Positions 1-7,683 of a DNA stretch of 64,000 bases are shown one piece after another. Numbering within the stretch: the stretch's first letter is position 1; every line of letters begins with the position of its first letter. The notes beneath the pieces are model-generated. The model was given only the letters and a program-made list of their open reading frames with translations. It did no database searches and was not told the DNA's origin. Location: contig CAJBNH010000193.1 of NCBI GenBank assembly GCA_903955385.1, forward strand, positions 1 through 64,000, written 5' to 3'. The translations under genes and the position numbers were made by a program. This DNA comes from an uncultured Myxococcales bacterium. GTDB lineage: Bacteria > Myxococcota_A > UBA9042.

Positions 1-104
1 AAGCTGGCGAGCGAGTCGATCGCCCACTGCTTGCTCCACAGGTCGAGCACGACCACCACAAGGGCGAGGGTCAGCGCCGTCCAGCGCAGGGAACGAAGGG
101 GCAT
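1..104 (-). CDS. lspA: Lipoprotein signal peptidase (signal peptidase II), 5' part only
   Basis: LspA is the inner-membrane aspartyl peptidase that removes the signal peptide from diacylated prolipoproteins. Only the first 34 or so codons lie in the window; the rest continues past the left edge. The visible N-terminus is basic, then a hydrophobic first membrane helix runs into VVVLDLWSKQWAIDSL, which matches the conserved Asp-x-x-(T/S)-Lys segment at the end of helix 1 in LspA. The ATG (102-104) is preceded at short distance by AAAGGAG, a strong ribosome binding site. The catalytic Asp pair lies outside the window. The family call rests on this one motif and is fairly secure. Several predicted lipoproteins in this window would be substrates. 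Confidence 0.8.
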   Translation of the reverse strand, partial: MPLRSLRWTALTLALVVVVLDLWSKQWAIDSLAS

Positions 105-203
105 CCGCGGGGCTCCTTTGGCGGCGGGGGGACCACCGGTCGGCACTCTAAGGGCGAACGTGGGGTTCGTCCACCGCAAGCGCTCGCACATCCGGGCCGC
201 AGC

Positions 204-233
204 TTGCGTTTCCGGCGGGGCGGGTCCTAGGCT
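204..233 (+). promoter_or_regulatory. Predicted sigma-70-type promoter of the radical SAM/HxsD operon
   Basis: TTGCGT (204-209) and TAGGCT (228-233) are separated by 18 bases. The predicted transcription start is near 240, about 25 bases before the GTG at 265. Motif reading only. Confidence 0.4.
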
Positions 234-264
234 GTCGGCCCTACGCCGCAAGTACCGGAGCGCC

Positions 265-1194
265 GTGCTCGTTCACCTGCTCACCGCCAGCGCCTGCCCG
301 CACGTCGACTCGCCGCTGGTCTGCCCGGTGTGCGAGGTGCGGGGACCGCAGGCACGGCAAACGCCTGAGGTCGACGCCGACCGCCTCGCCGCTTGGCTGC
401 GACAGACCCGCGACGTGGGGGCCAGCCGCGCCACGTTGCGCGACGGCGACCTGCTGACGCGGCCCGAGGCGCTGGAACTTCTTGAGCTGACTCAGCAACT
501 CGCCTTCAACGCGGTGGAGGTCTGGACGAGCGGCCTCGCGTTGGTGCGGCCCGAGTCGGTCGCTCGGGTGCGGGAGGCTGGTGCGACCCACGTGGCAGTG
601 CCGCTGTACGGTGACTCGGCCGAGGCGCACGACCTCGTGACCGCGCACGAAGGTCACTTTCAGCGTGTGATCAGGGGCTTGCGAACGGCCCGTGCGGCAG
701 GGCTGCGGACTACGGTGCTGGCCCCCGTGCTGCGGCCCACGTTTCGCCAGCTGCCCCGGCTGGTCGCGGGCGCGCTGTCGCTGGGAGCGAGCGCAGTGCG
801 GTTCTCGCTGGCCGAGACGGACGACCGCGAGGCCCACCCGCTGCTGCCGCACCCCGGGCTGGCGGCGCCGTTCGTCCGGGCGGCGGTGCGTCAGGCAAGG
901 ACTGCCGGTCTGCGTGCCACAACCGCCGGCATCCCCCCGTGTCTGTTGGAGGATCTGGCGACGACAGCGTGGCGCCCACCGCCGTGGACGGTCGATGCGC
1001 GGGCGACCGGCGTGGCCGGCGAGGTCCAGGGGCCTGCCGCAGCGCCGCCCGGCCAGCACGGCCGCCCCTGTCAGACCTGTACGTGGCGCGACCTGTGTGC
1101 CGGGGTGGCACCGCCTGTGGTCGCGCGACACGGCTGGGGGTGGGTGGTGCCGCGCGACGACGCCCCACCGGCGCGAAAAGACGCCGTGGAATAG
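265..1194 (+). CDS. Radical-SAM-fold protein with aberrant N-terminal cysteine spacing (309 aa)
   Basis: First gene of a five-gene operon. The GTG at 265 is chosen because upstream in-frame codons run into lspA antisense and because a CGGAG lies just before it; an ATG at 31 is possible but unlikely. The middle of the protein reads like a radical SAM partial TIM barrel: a glycine/acid motif LRDGDLL in place of GGE, a VWTSG strand, and later VLAPVLRP. The usual CX3CX2C cluster motif is absent. Instead Cys11, Cys20 and Cys23 give CX8CX2C. Near the C-terminus CQTCTWRDLC gives CX2CX5C, a SPASM/twitch-type auxiliary-cluster motif that recurs in the next two genes. It may be an active variant, a divergent non-catalytic partner, or a protein holding only auxiliary clusters. 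Function unknown. Confidence 0.6.
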   Translation: MLVHLLTASACPHVDSPLVCPVCEVRGPQARQTPEVDADRLAAWLRQTRDVGASRATLRDGDLLTRPEALELLELTQQLAFNAVEVWTSGLALVRPESVARVREAGATHVAVPLYGDSAEAHDLVTAHEGHFQRVIRGLRTARAAGLRTTVLAPVLRPTFRQLPRLVAGALSLGASAVRFSLAETDDREAHPLLPHPGLAAPFVRAAVRQARTAGLRATTAGIPPCLLEDLATTAWRPPPWTVDARATGVAGEVQGPAAAPPGQHGRPCQTCTWRDLCAGVAPPVVARHGWGWVVPRDDAPPARKDAVE

Positions 1195-1270
1195 CGCCTT
1201 GCGATGCCCGGCTGCACCCGTGCCACAGATCTGCCAGACTTCGGCCCCTTGCCCACCGGAGCGTTTCGCC

Positions 1271-3196
1271 TTGTCCTCCCCGCCCGACACCGACACCCTT
1301 GACCGCGAGATGCAACGGCTCGTGACGCAAGGCGTTCTTTCGCGCGACGAGGCCGCGGCGCTGCTCGACGCCACCCGCTCTGGGCAGTCCCGCAGCGAGG
1401 CCCTGCCGTCGGGCATGGACGACAAGGACCGCGTCAAGGAGCAGGCGGCCCGCGACAAGCGCCACTGGGTCCGCACCACACGCGTCTGCAACCAACGCTG
1501 CACGTTCTGCCTTGACTCGATGAACCAGGACGGCACGCGCATCGAAACGGCGGCGCTGAAGACCTACATCGCGCTGGGGCGTCGGCTGGGTCGGGAGCGT
1601 CTGATCCTGTCGGGCGGCGAGGCGACGGTCCACCCGGAATTCCTCGAGCTCGTGCGTTATGGCCGCGAGGTCGGCTACGACTGGATCCAGGTGGTGACCA
1701 ACGGAATGATGTTCTCGTACAAGGGGTTCGCTCGCGCAGCGGCGAGGGCGGGCCTGAACGAGGCGACCGTTTCGATGCACGGCCACACGGCCCAGCTGCA
1801 CGACAAGCTGACGGGCACCCCAAGCGCGTTCGTCACGGGGCTGCAGGGCATCCGCAACTTGCAGGCGACGGGTCAGGTCGTCGTGAACATCGACATCGTG
1901 CTGAACAAGCAGAATTACCGTGTGCTGCCCGAGATGCTGGCGTTTTGGTTCGGCCACGGCATCCGCGAGTTCGACTTGCTGCATCTGGTGCCATTCGGTC
2001 GCGGCTTCGACGAGCACCGGGCGTCGCTATTCTTCGACCTGAACGACGCCGTGCCCTATTTCCGCCGGGCGTTTGCCTGGGCCGACCAGCCGGGCGTGTA
2101 CCTTTGGACCAACCGGATGCCTGTGACCTATCTGGAGGGTTTCGAGCGCCTGATCCAGGAACCCCACAAGCTGCAATCGGAATTCGACGGCGGTCGGCAC
2201 AACTTCGAGGGCTGGTTGCGCACCGGCGTCAAGCCCGACTGCTGGGGAGAACGGTGCGACTACTGTTTTCTCGAGGGTCCCTGCCGCGCAACGCTGCTGC
2301 CGTACCGCGAGCGGCTGCTGCAGGGCGAATTCGCGTCGGTGCGGGTCGACAGCCGTCTCGCATGGCCGGGCGACGCTGCGCAACGGGCATTCCGGTCCCA
2401 GCGGCCGACACGGCTGCGGGTGACGGCACCGGACGCGACGACGGCGACCGAAACGTTGAAAGATCTGGCGTTTCCCCTTGCGCGACGGGATGTTGCGCTG
2501 GCAGACGGAGCAGACCCGACGGCGCTGCTGGGCCAAGCCGATCGCTTCGTGGTGTCGACCCTCGCCCAAGCCCACGCGTACCTGCTGGGTGCCCCCGCGC
2601 TGCCCGCAGACGTCGAGATTGAGGTCGCGTTGACCCGTGAGCTGGCCGGGTGGCTGCTGGACCACCCAGAGGTCTGTCGGGCTCGCGGCCACCGCCTGAT
2701 CGCTGCGCTGCAAACCCACGAGTTCCGCAGCGGGGTGGTCGACCACGACCCGGATCCCCAGATGCTGCAACGACTTGCCCAAGCTGGCGTGCGTCTCAAG
2801 GCGGTGCCGCGCTGCATCGCGGGGGCCGAGGTCGAGCCAGCCGACCGCCCCCACCTCGACGCGGCGCTGCTGGACGGCGCGGGCCACCTCGATCTGGACC
2901 GATTCGTCCACCACTACATCGTCCACGAATACCGCGTGAAGTCGCTGCGCTGTGTCCGGTGCGCAGAGGTTGACCACTGCGACGGGCTGCACATCAACTA
3001 CCTGCGCGAGCACGGGTTTGGCGTGATGATGCCGCAGGACGCCGACGGCCGCCCCCTGTCCGACGCGACGTCGTTCGAGACCCTGACCGAGGCGCTGCGT
3101 GAAACCAACGCCCGCCGCAGCCGGGAAGACCTCAAGCGGCTGGTGGGGCGACACCGTCCCGAGGCACGGGCACAAGACGACGCACCCGAAGTCTAG
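1271..3196 (+). CDS. Radical SAM protein with two auxiliary-cluster-like motifs (about 641 aa)
   Basis: Radical SAM enzymes cleave S-adenosylmethionine at a [4Fe-4S] cluster to make a 5'-deoxyadenosyl radical. The canonical CX3CX2C is present as CNQRCTFC, followed by the GGE motif (SGGEATVHPEF). Two further cysteine groups follow: CWGERCDYCFLEGPC (CX4CX2CX5C) and, near the C-terminus, CVRCAEVDHCDG (CX2CX5C), typical of SPASM/twitch auxiliary clusters in peptide-modifying enzymes. Between them lies an unrecognised domain of roughly 200 residues. The start is uncertain: TTG at 1271 has GGAG nine bases upstream, while ATG at 1310 would give 628 aa. The gene follows the first by 76 bases and precedes the third by 13. 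Its partner is probably the HxsD-like proteins downstream; substrate not identified. Confidence 0.75.
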   Translation: MSSPPDTDTLDREMQRLVTQGVLSRDEAAALLDATRSGQSRSEALPSGMDDKDRVKEQAARDKRHWVRTTRVCNQRCTFCLDSMNQDGTRIETAALKTYIALGRRLGRERLILSGGEATVHPEFLELVRYGREVGYDWIQVVTNGMMFSYKGFARAAARAGLNEATVSMHGHTAQLHDKLTGTPSAFVTGLQGIRNLQATGQVVVNIDIVLNKQNYRVLPEMLAFWFGHGIREFDLLHLVPFGRGFDEHRASLFFDLNDAVPYFRRAFAWADQPGVYLWTNRMPVTYLEGFERLIQEPHKLQSEFDGGRHNFEGWLRTGVKPDCWGERCDYCFLEGPCRATLLPYRERLLQGEFASVRVDSRLAWPGDAAQRAFRSQRPTRLRVTAPDATTATETLKDLAFPLARRDVALADGADPTALLGQADRFVVSTLAQAHAYLLGAPALPADVEIEVALTRELAGWLLDHPEVCRARGHRLIAALQTHEFRSGVVDHDPDPQMLQRLAQAGVRLKAVPRCIAGAEVEPADRPHLDAALLDGAGHLDLDRFVHHYIVHEYRVKSLRCVRCAEVDHCDGLHINYLREHGFGVMMPQDADGRPLSDATSFETLTEALRETNARRSREDLKRLVGRHRPEARAQDDAPEV

Positions 3197-3209
3197 TGGA
3201 GTTCAACGC

Positions 3210-4373
3210 TTGGCCAATCTCGGCTACATCCAGATGGTGCGGCACTGCAACCAGAACTGCGGATTCTGCTCGAATCCGGAGACGCCATTCTTTTACGATC
3301 TCGAGCAGTACCGCACGATCATCGACGACTTTGCCGCGCGCGGTTACTTCGGCGTGATCCTGACGGGCGGCGAGCCGACGCTGTCGCCGGTGCTGCCCGA
3401 AGCCATCGCCTACGCGAGGTCGCGCGATCTGCATGTCCGCCTGATCACCAACGGTCAGAAGATGGCCGATGCCGTATATACAAAAACTTTGATGGACGCA
3501 GGGTTGCAGCACGTTCACCTGAGCCTGCACACCCACCGCGCCAAGGTCGAGGACTTCCTGACCGGCACGCCCGGGTCGCTGCGCTGGGCTGAACAGGCGC
3601 TGGATCACTTGGGCGCTTCTCCGGTCGTGGTGAACCTGAACACGGTGATCAACCGCTACAATTGCGACCACCTGCACGAGACTGTCGACTGGATGATCGA
3701 CCGGTTTCCCTTCATCCGTCACGTCGTCTGGAACAACCTGGACCCCAGCATCGGCCGCGCGACCGCCAACACCTTCTTCACGGCGAGGTTGGGCGATCTC
3801 GAATACAGTCTTGCCCTTGCGATGCGCCGCCTGCACGACAGCGGCCGCACCTTTCGGGTCGAGCGCGTGCCGCTTTGCTACATGACCGACTTCGCCCACT
3901 GCTCGACCGAGACGCGCAAGATCGTCAAGGGTGAGGAGCGGATCGTGCACTTTCTGGACGACAAGGGCACCGTGCGCCAGACCGCTTGGGGCCACCTGTA
4001 CGCCGACGTGTGCACGACCTGCTCGCTGCGCCTGATCTGCGGCGGCCTGTTCGACCGCGGCGACGCCTACGACCCGGCCGAGCTGTCGCCCGTCTATCTC
4101 GACCCGCGCCCCATCGTGCAGCGCATCGTGCAAGACGAAGCCAGCGACCCGTCGTGGCGGCCGGATCCCGCCCGTCTGGCCCAGTTGGTCCCCGCCGCCG
4201 CGCCGCGGCCCGCGCACCCCAGCGCCCCCAATGGCAGTCGTCTGGTGCAGCCCAGCACCGACCCACGCCGCCGCCACGACCCAGAAGCCCGCGACTGGCA
4301 ACCCACCGCCGAGACTGCGAAAGACACCTCGGTGGATGAGGGCGCGCTTGCTGGCCCGCGACGCCCGGGGTAG
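3210..4373 (+). CDS. Radical SAM/SPASM-type protein, HxsC/HxsB-like (387 aa)
   Basis: The N-terminus carries CX3CX2C (CNQNCGFC, Cys13, 17 and 20) and GGEPTLSP. The C-terminal part has an isolated Cys pair (CYMTDFAHC) and CTTCSLRLICGG, a CX2CX5C auxiliary motif. A TTG start at 3210 is selected: GGAG lies eight bases upstream and the translation then begins nine codons before the cluster motif, as is usual. The longer frame from 3099 would overlap the preceding gene by almost 100 bases. Gap to the preceding stop is 13 bases and to the next gene 34, so the genes are probably cotranscribed. The next two genes encode HxsD-like proteins, so by analogy with the His-Xaa-Ser system (two radical SAM enzymes plus HxsD acting on the repeat peptide HxsA) this is likely a peptide- or protein-modifying enzyme. 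That role is inferred. Confidence 0.75.
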   Translation: MANLGYIQMVRHCNQNCGFCSNPETPFFYDLEQYRTIIDDFAARGYFGVILTGGEPTLSPVLPEAIAYARSRDLHVRLITNGQKMADAVYTKTLMDAGLQHVHLSLHTHRAKVEDFLTGTPGSLRWAEQALDHLGASPVVVNLNTVINRYNCDHLHETVDWMIDRFPFIRHVVWNNLDPSIGRATANTFFTARLGDLEYSLALAMRRLHDSGRTFRVERVPLCYMTDFAHCSTETRKIVKGEERIVHFLDDKGTVRQTAWGHLYADVCTTCSLRLICGGLFDRGDAYDPAELSPVYLDPRPIVQRIVQDEASDPSWRPDPARLAQLVPAAAPRPAHPSAPNGSRLVQPSTDPRRRHDPEARDWQPTAETAKDTSVDEGALAGPRRPG

Positions 4374-4407
4374 AAGCCGCGCACCACTGATCGACCCCAG
4401 GAGCCCC

Positions 4408-4866
4408 ATGACCTCGCCCGAGCTCGAGCATTTCGACCCCGCCAAGGGCCAGATGACGCTGTCGCTGGATGCCGGCCTGTACCCGATCGAGGTGCTGTAC
4501 GGGGCGGCCTTCGTGCTGCTGGACCGCGCGTATGTGCTGCTGGACCGCGACGGCGAGGAAGGGCGCAACAGCCGCTATCTGGTGCACCTGCGCGCCAAGT
4601 CGCCCCTGGACGAGGCGGGGCTGCGCGCACTTGCGGGAGAATTCGGCAACGAGCTGCTGACCCAGGCGCTGCGGCGGCTGATCGTCAAGCAGAACGGCAA
4701 CTTGATCGAGGACATCACCACCCGCGCCTTGGCCGGGGCCGCGGGCGGCTCGGCGCCGGTCGACTTTCTGGAGGATGACGACGGTCTGGACTTTCTGGAC
4801 GACCCGCTGGGGATCGCCGTGCCTTGGGAGGAGAAATACCCCAAGAAGGGCGGAGGCAACCCGTGA
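4408..4866 (+). CDS. HxsD-like small protein with acidic C-terminal tail (152 aa)
   Basis: Residues 1-110 or so resemble HxsD of the His-Xaa-Ser radical SAM system: an LYPIEVLYGAAFVLLDRAY segment, a predicted beta strand ending in RYLVHLRAK, then EFGNELLTQALR, a helical segment usual for this family. The remaining 40 residues are unlike HxsD: a Gly/Ala linker, a repeated acidic stretch (DFLEDDDGLDFLDD) and a Lys/Gly-rich end (KKGGGNP). The ATG is preceded by CAGGAG. The stop overlaps the next start by four bases (GTGA). HxsD proteins are thought to accompany radical SAM maturases, but their exact role is unclear. The tail might be a modified segment or a docking peptide; that is speculation. 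Confidence 0.7.
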   Translation: MTSPELEHFDPAKGQMTLSLDAGLYPIEVLYGAAFVLLDRAYVLLDRDGEEGRNSRYLVHLRAKSPLDEAGLRALAGEFGNELLTQALRRLIVKQNGNLIEDITTRALAGAAGGSAPVDFLEDDDGLDFLDDPLGIAVPWEEKYPKKGGGNP

Positions 4867-5096
4867 CCACCGCCACCACCGTGCGCCTGCACAAGGCGTT
4901 GTACCTGCCCGCGGCGATTCAACAGGCTGCGGAGGACTTCAAGGACTTCGCCAAGTTCCACGTCGAGCTGGACGGTGATCACCACGTCGTGACCTTGACC
5001 GATCCGGACCCTGAGGCCGACGGCGACATCGCCGCCGAGTTCTGCAACTTCGCGTTGGCCCACACCGCCGCCCGCAAGCGTCGCAAGCCCGGCTGA
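4863..5096 (+). CDS. Second, minimal HxsD-like protein (77 aa)
   Basis: Starts with GTG inside the stop of the preceding gene (GTGA overlap), so translation is probably coupled. It aligns by eye with the previous protein across the whole HxsD core: LYLPAAIQQAAEDFKDFAK corresponds to LYPIEVLYGAAFVLLDRAY, then an acidic DGD turn, a VVTLTDPDP strand, and AAEFCNFALAHTA aligned with AGEFGNELLTQAL. It lacks the acidic tail and ends in a short basic segment (ARKRRKPG). The pair probably arose by duplication and may form a heterodimer. Too short for confident family assignment without a profile search. Confidence 0.65.
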   Translation: MTTATTVRLHKALYLPAAIQQAAEDFKDFAKFHVELDGDHHVVTLTDPDPEADGDIAAEFCNFALAHTAARKRRKPG

Positions 5097-5150
5097 GTCC
5101 GCCGCGTGAATCGCGTCGTCGCCGGCGCGTCTGGTCCGGCGTGGCCTTGC

Positions 5151-5178
5151 TTTGCACACCGCCGGGCTCTGCTACACT
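5151..5178 (+). promoter_or_regulatory. Predicted promoter of the secreted paralogue pair
   Basis: TTTGCA (5151-5156) and TACACT (5173-5178) are 16 bases apart, leaving a leader of about 75 bases before the ATG at 5260. This would separate transcription of the secreted pair from the radical SAM operon. Confidence 0.4.
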
Positions 5179-5259
5179 GGCGCTCTCATCCGGTCGCCCC
5201 GGGTGCTCGCCGTCGCGGACCCGCCGTCTTCGGGGTCCACCCTTTGCGGAGAACGCCTC

Positions 5260-6003
5260 ATGTTGTCGACCCTTCGACCGTCCCGCGTGCTGCTGTGCGT
5301 CTGCGCCGTGTTGTTCGCCCGAACAGCGGCCGCTCAGCCCATGGAACCGCCCCCAGCTGCGCCACTTCCCGCGCAACCGGCAGAAGCGACTCAGCCCCCA
5401 GCACCTCCAACAGCACCCGTCGCCGAACCGCCGCCCGCCGCCCTGCCCCCGGCACCGGCCCCATACCCCGCCTCGTCCGACGGCCCGAGCACCCAGTCGA
5501 ATCTGCACGGGTTGGGCTTCTCAGGCGGCTTCACCACCGGCAGCGGCTTCTCGTACCGCCGCTATTTCGGCGACACCGCAGCGCAGCTCAACGGCATCGC
5601 GATCGTCAGCGACTACGGCAACGACGCGCTGGTGTTCGGCGGCCTGTCCGTGATCCAGTACTTGATGATCTGGCACCAAGCCAGCTCGCGCGGCCTGCTG
5701 CCCAGCGTCACGGCCCTGCGTCTGGTCGGCGGCGCGACGTACTTCTACTCACGGCAGACCAACCTCAATTCCGTGCCCGACCCCTCGTGCGGCATCAACG
5801 AATTCTGCACCTGGATCGACGAGGAAACCGTCTCGACCGACAGACTGTTCGGCTTGGGTGCAGGCATCGGCTTCGAGTTTGGCGCGATCATGCACCCCGG
5901 GTTCTCCGTGAATCTGGACCTGATGCTGACGGCCGCGTTCGACGAGGCCGGACTGTCGTTCATCCTGCCGCTGCCCACCGCGGGCCTGATGTACAGCTGG
6001 TGA
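5260..6003 (+). CDS. Secreted, probable outer-membrane protein, paralogue 1 (247 aa)
   Basis: A Sec signal peptide (residues 1-25, ending AAAQP) is followed by a Pro/Ala-rich linker to about residue 75 and then a repetitive Gly/aromatic domain. That domain contains GFSYRRYFGDTAAQLNGIAI, later GFEFGAIMHPGFSVNLDLML, and ends in MYSW. A C-terminal aromatic residue and alternating hydrophobic strands suggest a small outer-membrane beta barrel. The next gene encodes a clear paralogue with the same landmarks. GCGGAG precedes the ATG by nine bases. Function unknown; placement behind the radical SAM/HxsD operon may or may not be meaningful. Confidence 0.65.
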   Translation: MLSTLRPSRVLLCVCAVLFARTAAAQPMEPPPAAPLPAQPAEATQPPAPPTAPVAEPPPAALPPAPAPYPASSDGPSTQSNLHGLGFSGGFTTGSGFSYRRYFGDTAAQLNGIAIVSDYGNDALVFGGLSVIQYLMIWHQASSRGLLPSVTALRLVGGATYFYSRQTNLNSVPDPSCGINEFCTWIDEETVSTDRLFGLGAGIGFEFGAIMHPGFSVNLDLMLTAAFDEAGLSFILPLPTAGLMYSW

Positions 6004-6053
6004 TCGGACGCAGTGCCGCGCGGCCCCCGAAGCCGCCGCACGTGGAGCAACCT

Positions 6054-6704
6054 ATGCATTTCACAGCTCGTCTCTCGTGTCTCGCGGTGGTCCTCGCCAC
6101 CGGCCTTGGTGTCCTGACCCCGTTGTCGGCGCACGCGCTGGCCCCCACCACACCGTCGAAGACCGGCATGCTGCGCGGCCATGAGGGGCAGGTGCAGCGC
6201 AACCGCTTCGGCATCGGCCTGACCGGCGGCGTCGACGGCAGCACCGGCTTCGCCTACCGTCAGTACTTCGGCAACTCTGCCTTGCAGGTCAACCTGTTGC
6301 CGATCGTCGCCGACCGCGGCAACTACGTCGCCGTCTTCCTTGGCGCACAGTACATCGACTACATGTTGGTGTGGGCCCAAGGCTCTCGCAGCCGCGCGCT
6401 GGCCCCCTCGACGACCGCGCTGCGTCTGGTGGCCAACACGTCCGTGCACCTCAGCAGCGACGACAGCTCGATGAACATCGACTGCGGAACCGACCCGACG
6501 CCCGAGTGCAAGGCGCTGCAGCAGGTCGGAACCGAGACCACCGCCTACACGTCCGCCGGCGTCGGCTTCGGCTTCGAGTTCGGCGCCGTGCAACGCCCCG
6601 GATTCTCGGTCGCGCTGGACCTTGTGATGACGGCACGGTGGGAAAACACCCGGTTCTACGCGGCCTATCCGCTGCCGCACGCCACGATGATGTATTCCTG
6701 GTAG
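6054..6704 (+). CDS. Secreted, probable outer-membrane protein, paralogue 2 (216 aa)
   Basis: The signal peptide spans about residues 1-29 (cleavage after AHA). The mature part mirrors the preceding protein: GFAYRQYFGNSALQVNLLPI, ALRLV followed by a variable loop with two Cys, then GFGFEFGAVQRPGFSVALDL and a terminal MMYSW. It lacks the Pro-rich linker of its neighbour. The 50-base gap and shared orientation suggest one transcript. The variable loop between the ALRLV and GFEFGA segments contains a Cys pair in both paralogues, possibly a surface loop with a disulfide. No known function recognised. Confidence 0.65.
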   Translation: MHFTARLSCLAVVLATGLGVLTPLSAHALAPTTPSKTGMLRGHEGQVQRNRFGIGLTGGVDGSTGFAYRQYFGNSALQVNLLPIVADRGNYVAVFLGAQYIDYMLVWAQGSRSRALAPSTTALRLVANTSVHLSSDDSSMNIDCGTDPTPECKALQQVGTETTAYTSAGVGFGFEFGAVQRPGFSVALDLVMTARWENTRFYAAYPLPHATMMYSW

Positions 6705-6705
6705 G

Positions 6706-7680
6706 TCAGCGTCCGTCGCGCGTCCGCAGGGCCGTCTTCAGCTCCCGCCAGTCGACGAGGTCGCCCGTCCACAGCCGCCAAACGCGCGCCGCCTGCGCCG
6801 CCAGCATCGCCTCGCCGCTGCCCAGCAACACGCCGCGCGGCGCCACTTGCGCCTCGTCACCCAGCAGCTGTCGGCCCGCCGGGATGCCGTGGGCCAGCGC
6901 CAACGCCTGAAAGCGGGTGGGCGACGCGCCGTACACCAAGTCGGCCACGACGGTGCCGCGGCCGCGCCACGCCGACCATGGCAGCCAATCCCACGCGACA
7001 ACGTCAGCGCGATCATAGGGTTGCCCTTCGCCGTGACCAAATCGCGTCGCGTGAACGACCCCATCGATCGTCAGGTCGGGCACGCGCTGACCCCAAGGCA
7101 ATACCCGCACTTCCACGCCCGGGCCGATTCGCGACAGGTGGACGACCAACGCTTGCGCGCGGTCCTGCGCCCGATTCGCAACCCACAGCCCGGCGGCGCC
7201 CGCGGCCAGCAGCTCTGGCGCCACTGCCGCACCGGCCCCGCCTGCGCCCAGCAGCAGCACGCGAGCACCGCGGAGGTCGACGTCGGCTGCGGCAAGGGCA
7301 TCCAGGAGTCCGGGGCCGTCCGTCGAGCCGCCGCACAACTGCCCGTCGCGCATGGCAAGCGTGTTCACCGGACGGTCCGGGGGACCTGGCAGCACCCGCC
7401 CCACCGCGTCCAGCCCGAACGCACACTGCGCCGCCGCCCACGGTTTCCAGGGGGTCGTGACGTTGAGGCCGTCCAACTCGCCGGCGCGCAACCGCTGCAC
7501 CACGGCCTGCGCCTGCGCTTCGCTCTCGGCCTCGAACAGTTCGTAGGTCCCCTTGCGTCCCAGTGTCTGCAGTGCTGCCCGGTGCAGGTGCGGCGAACGC
7601 GAGTGGCCAATGCCCGCGCCCAGCAGGCCCAGGCGCAGGTCGCGCGTCGCTGCACCATTGGCTGGATCGCGAGTCGCCAT
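6706..7680 (-). CDS. aroE: Shikimate dehydrogenase (324 aa)
   Basis: AroE reduces 3-dehydroshikimate to shikimate with NADPH in aromatic amino acid synthesis. Shikimate-site motifs are present: GIGHSRSPHLH near the N-terminus, NVTTPWK with the catalytic Lys (Lys79), and STDGPG with the catalytic Asp (Asp121), where Ser replaces the usual Asn. The Rossmann motif GAGGAGAAV follows, then ANR, as expected for NADPH binding. At 324 aa it is longer than the typical 270-290 aa, mostly from an N-terminal extension and an insertion near residues 210-235. It stops two bases from the convergent secreted-protein gene and begins three bases after the ribF stop, so ribF-aroE is likely one transcript. aroA lies 2.7 kb away on the same strand. 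Confidence 0.85.
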   Translation of the reverse strand: MATRDPANGAATRDLRLGLLGAGIGHSRSPHLHRAALQTLGRKGTYELFEAESEAQAQAVVQRLRAGELDGLNVTTPWKPWAAAQCAFGLDAVGRVLPGPPDRPVNTLAMRDGQLCGGSTDGPGLLDALAAADVDLRGARVLLLGAGGAGAAVAPELLAAGAAGLWVANRAQDRAQALVVHLSRIGPGVEVRVLPWGQRVPDLTIDGVVHATRFGHGEGQPYDRADVVAWDWLPWSAWRGRGTVVADLVYGASPTRFQALALAHGIPAGRQLLGDEAQVAPRGVLLGSGEAMLAAQAARVWRLWTGDLVDWRELKTALRTRDGR

Positions 7681-7683
7681 CGG

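Noticed and set aside
31-264. Longer N-terminus for the first radical-SAM-like gene starting at the ATG at 31
   Set aside because: It would overlap lspA and its translation has no family similarity. The GTG at 265 starts just before the first conserved-looking segment.
3132-4568. Reverse-strand open frame of 478 codons over the third radical SAM gene
   Set aside because: Codon-bias shadow of genes with intact catalytic motifs on the plus strand.
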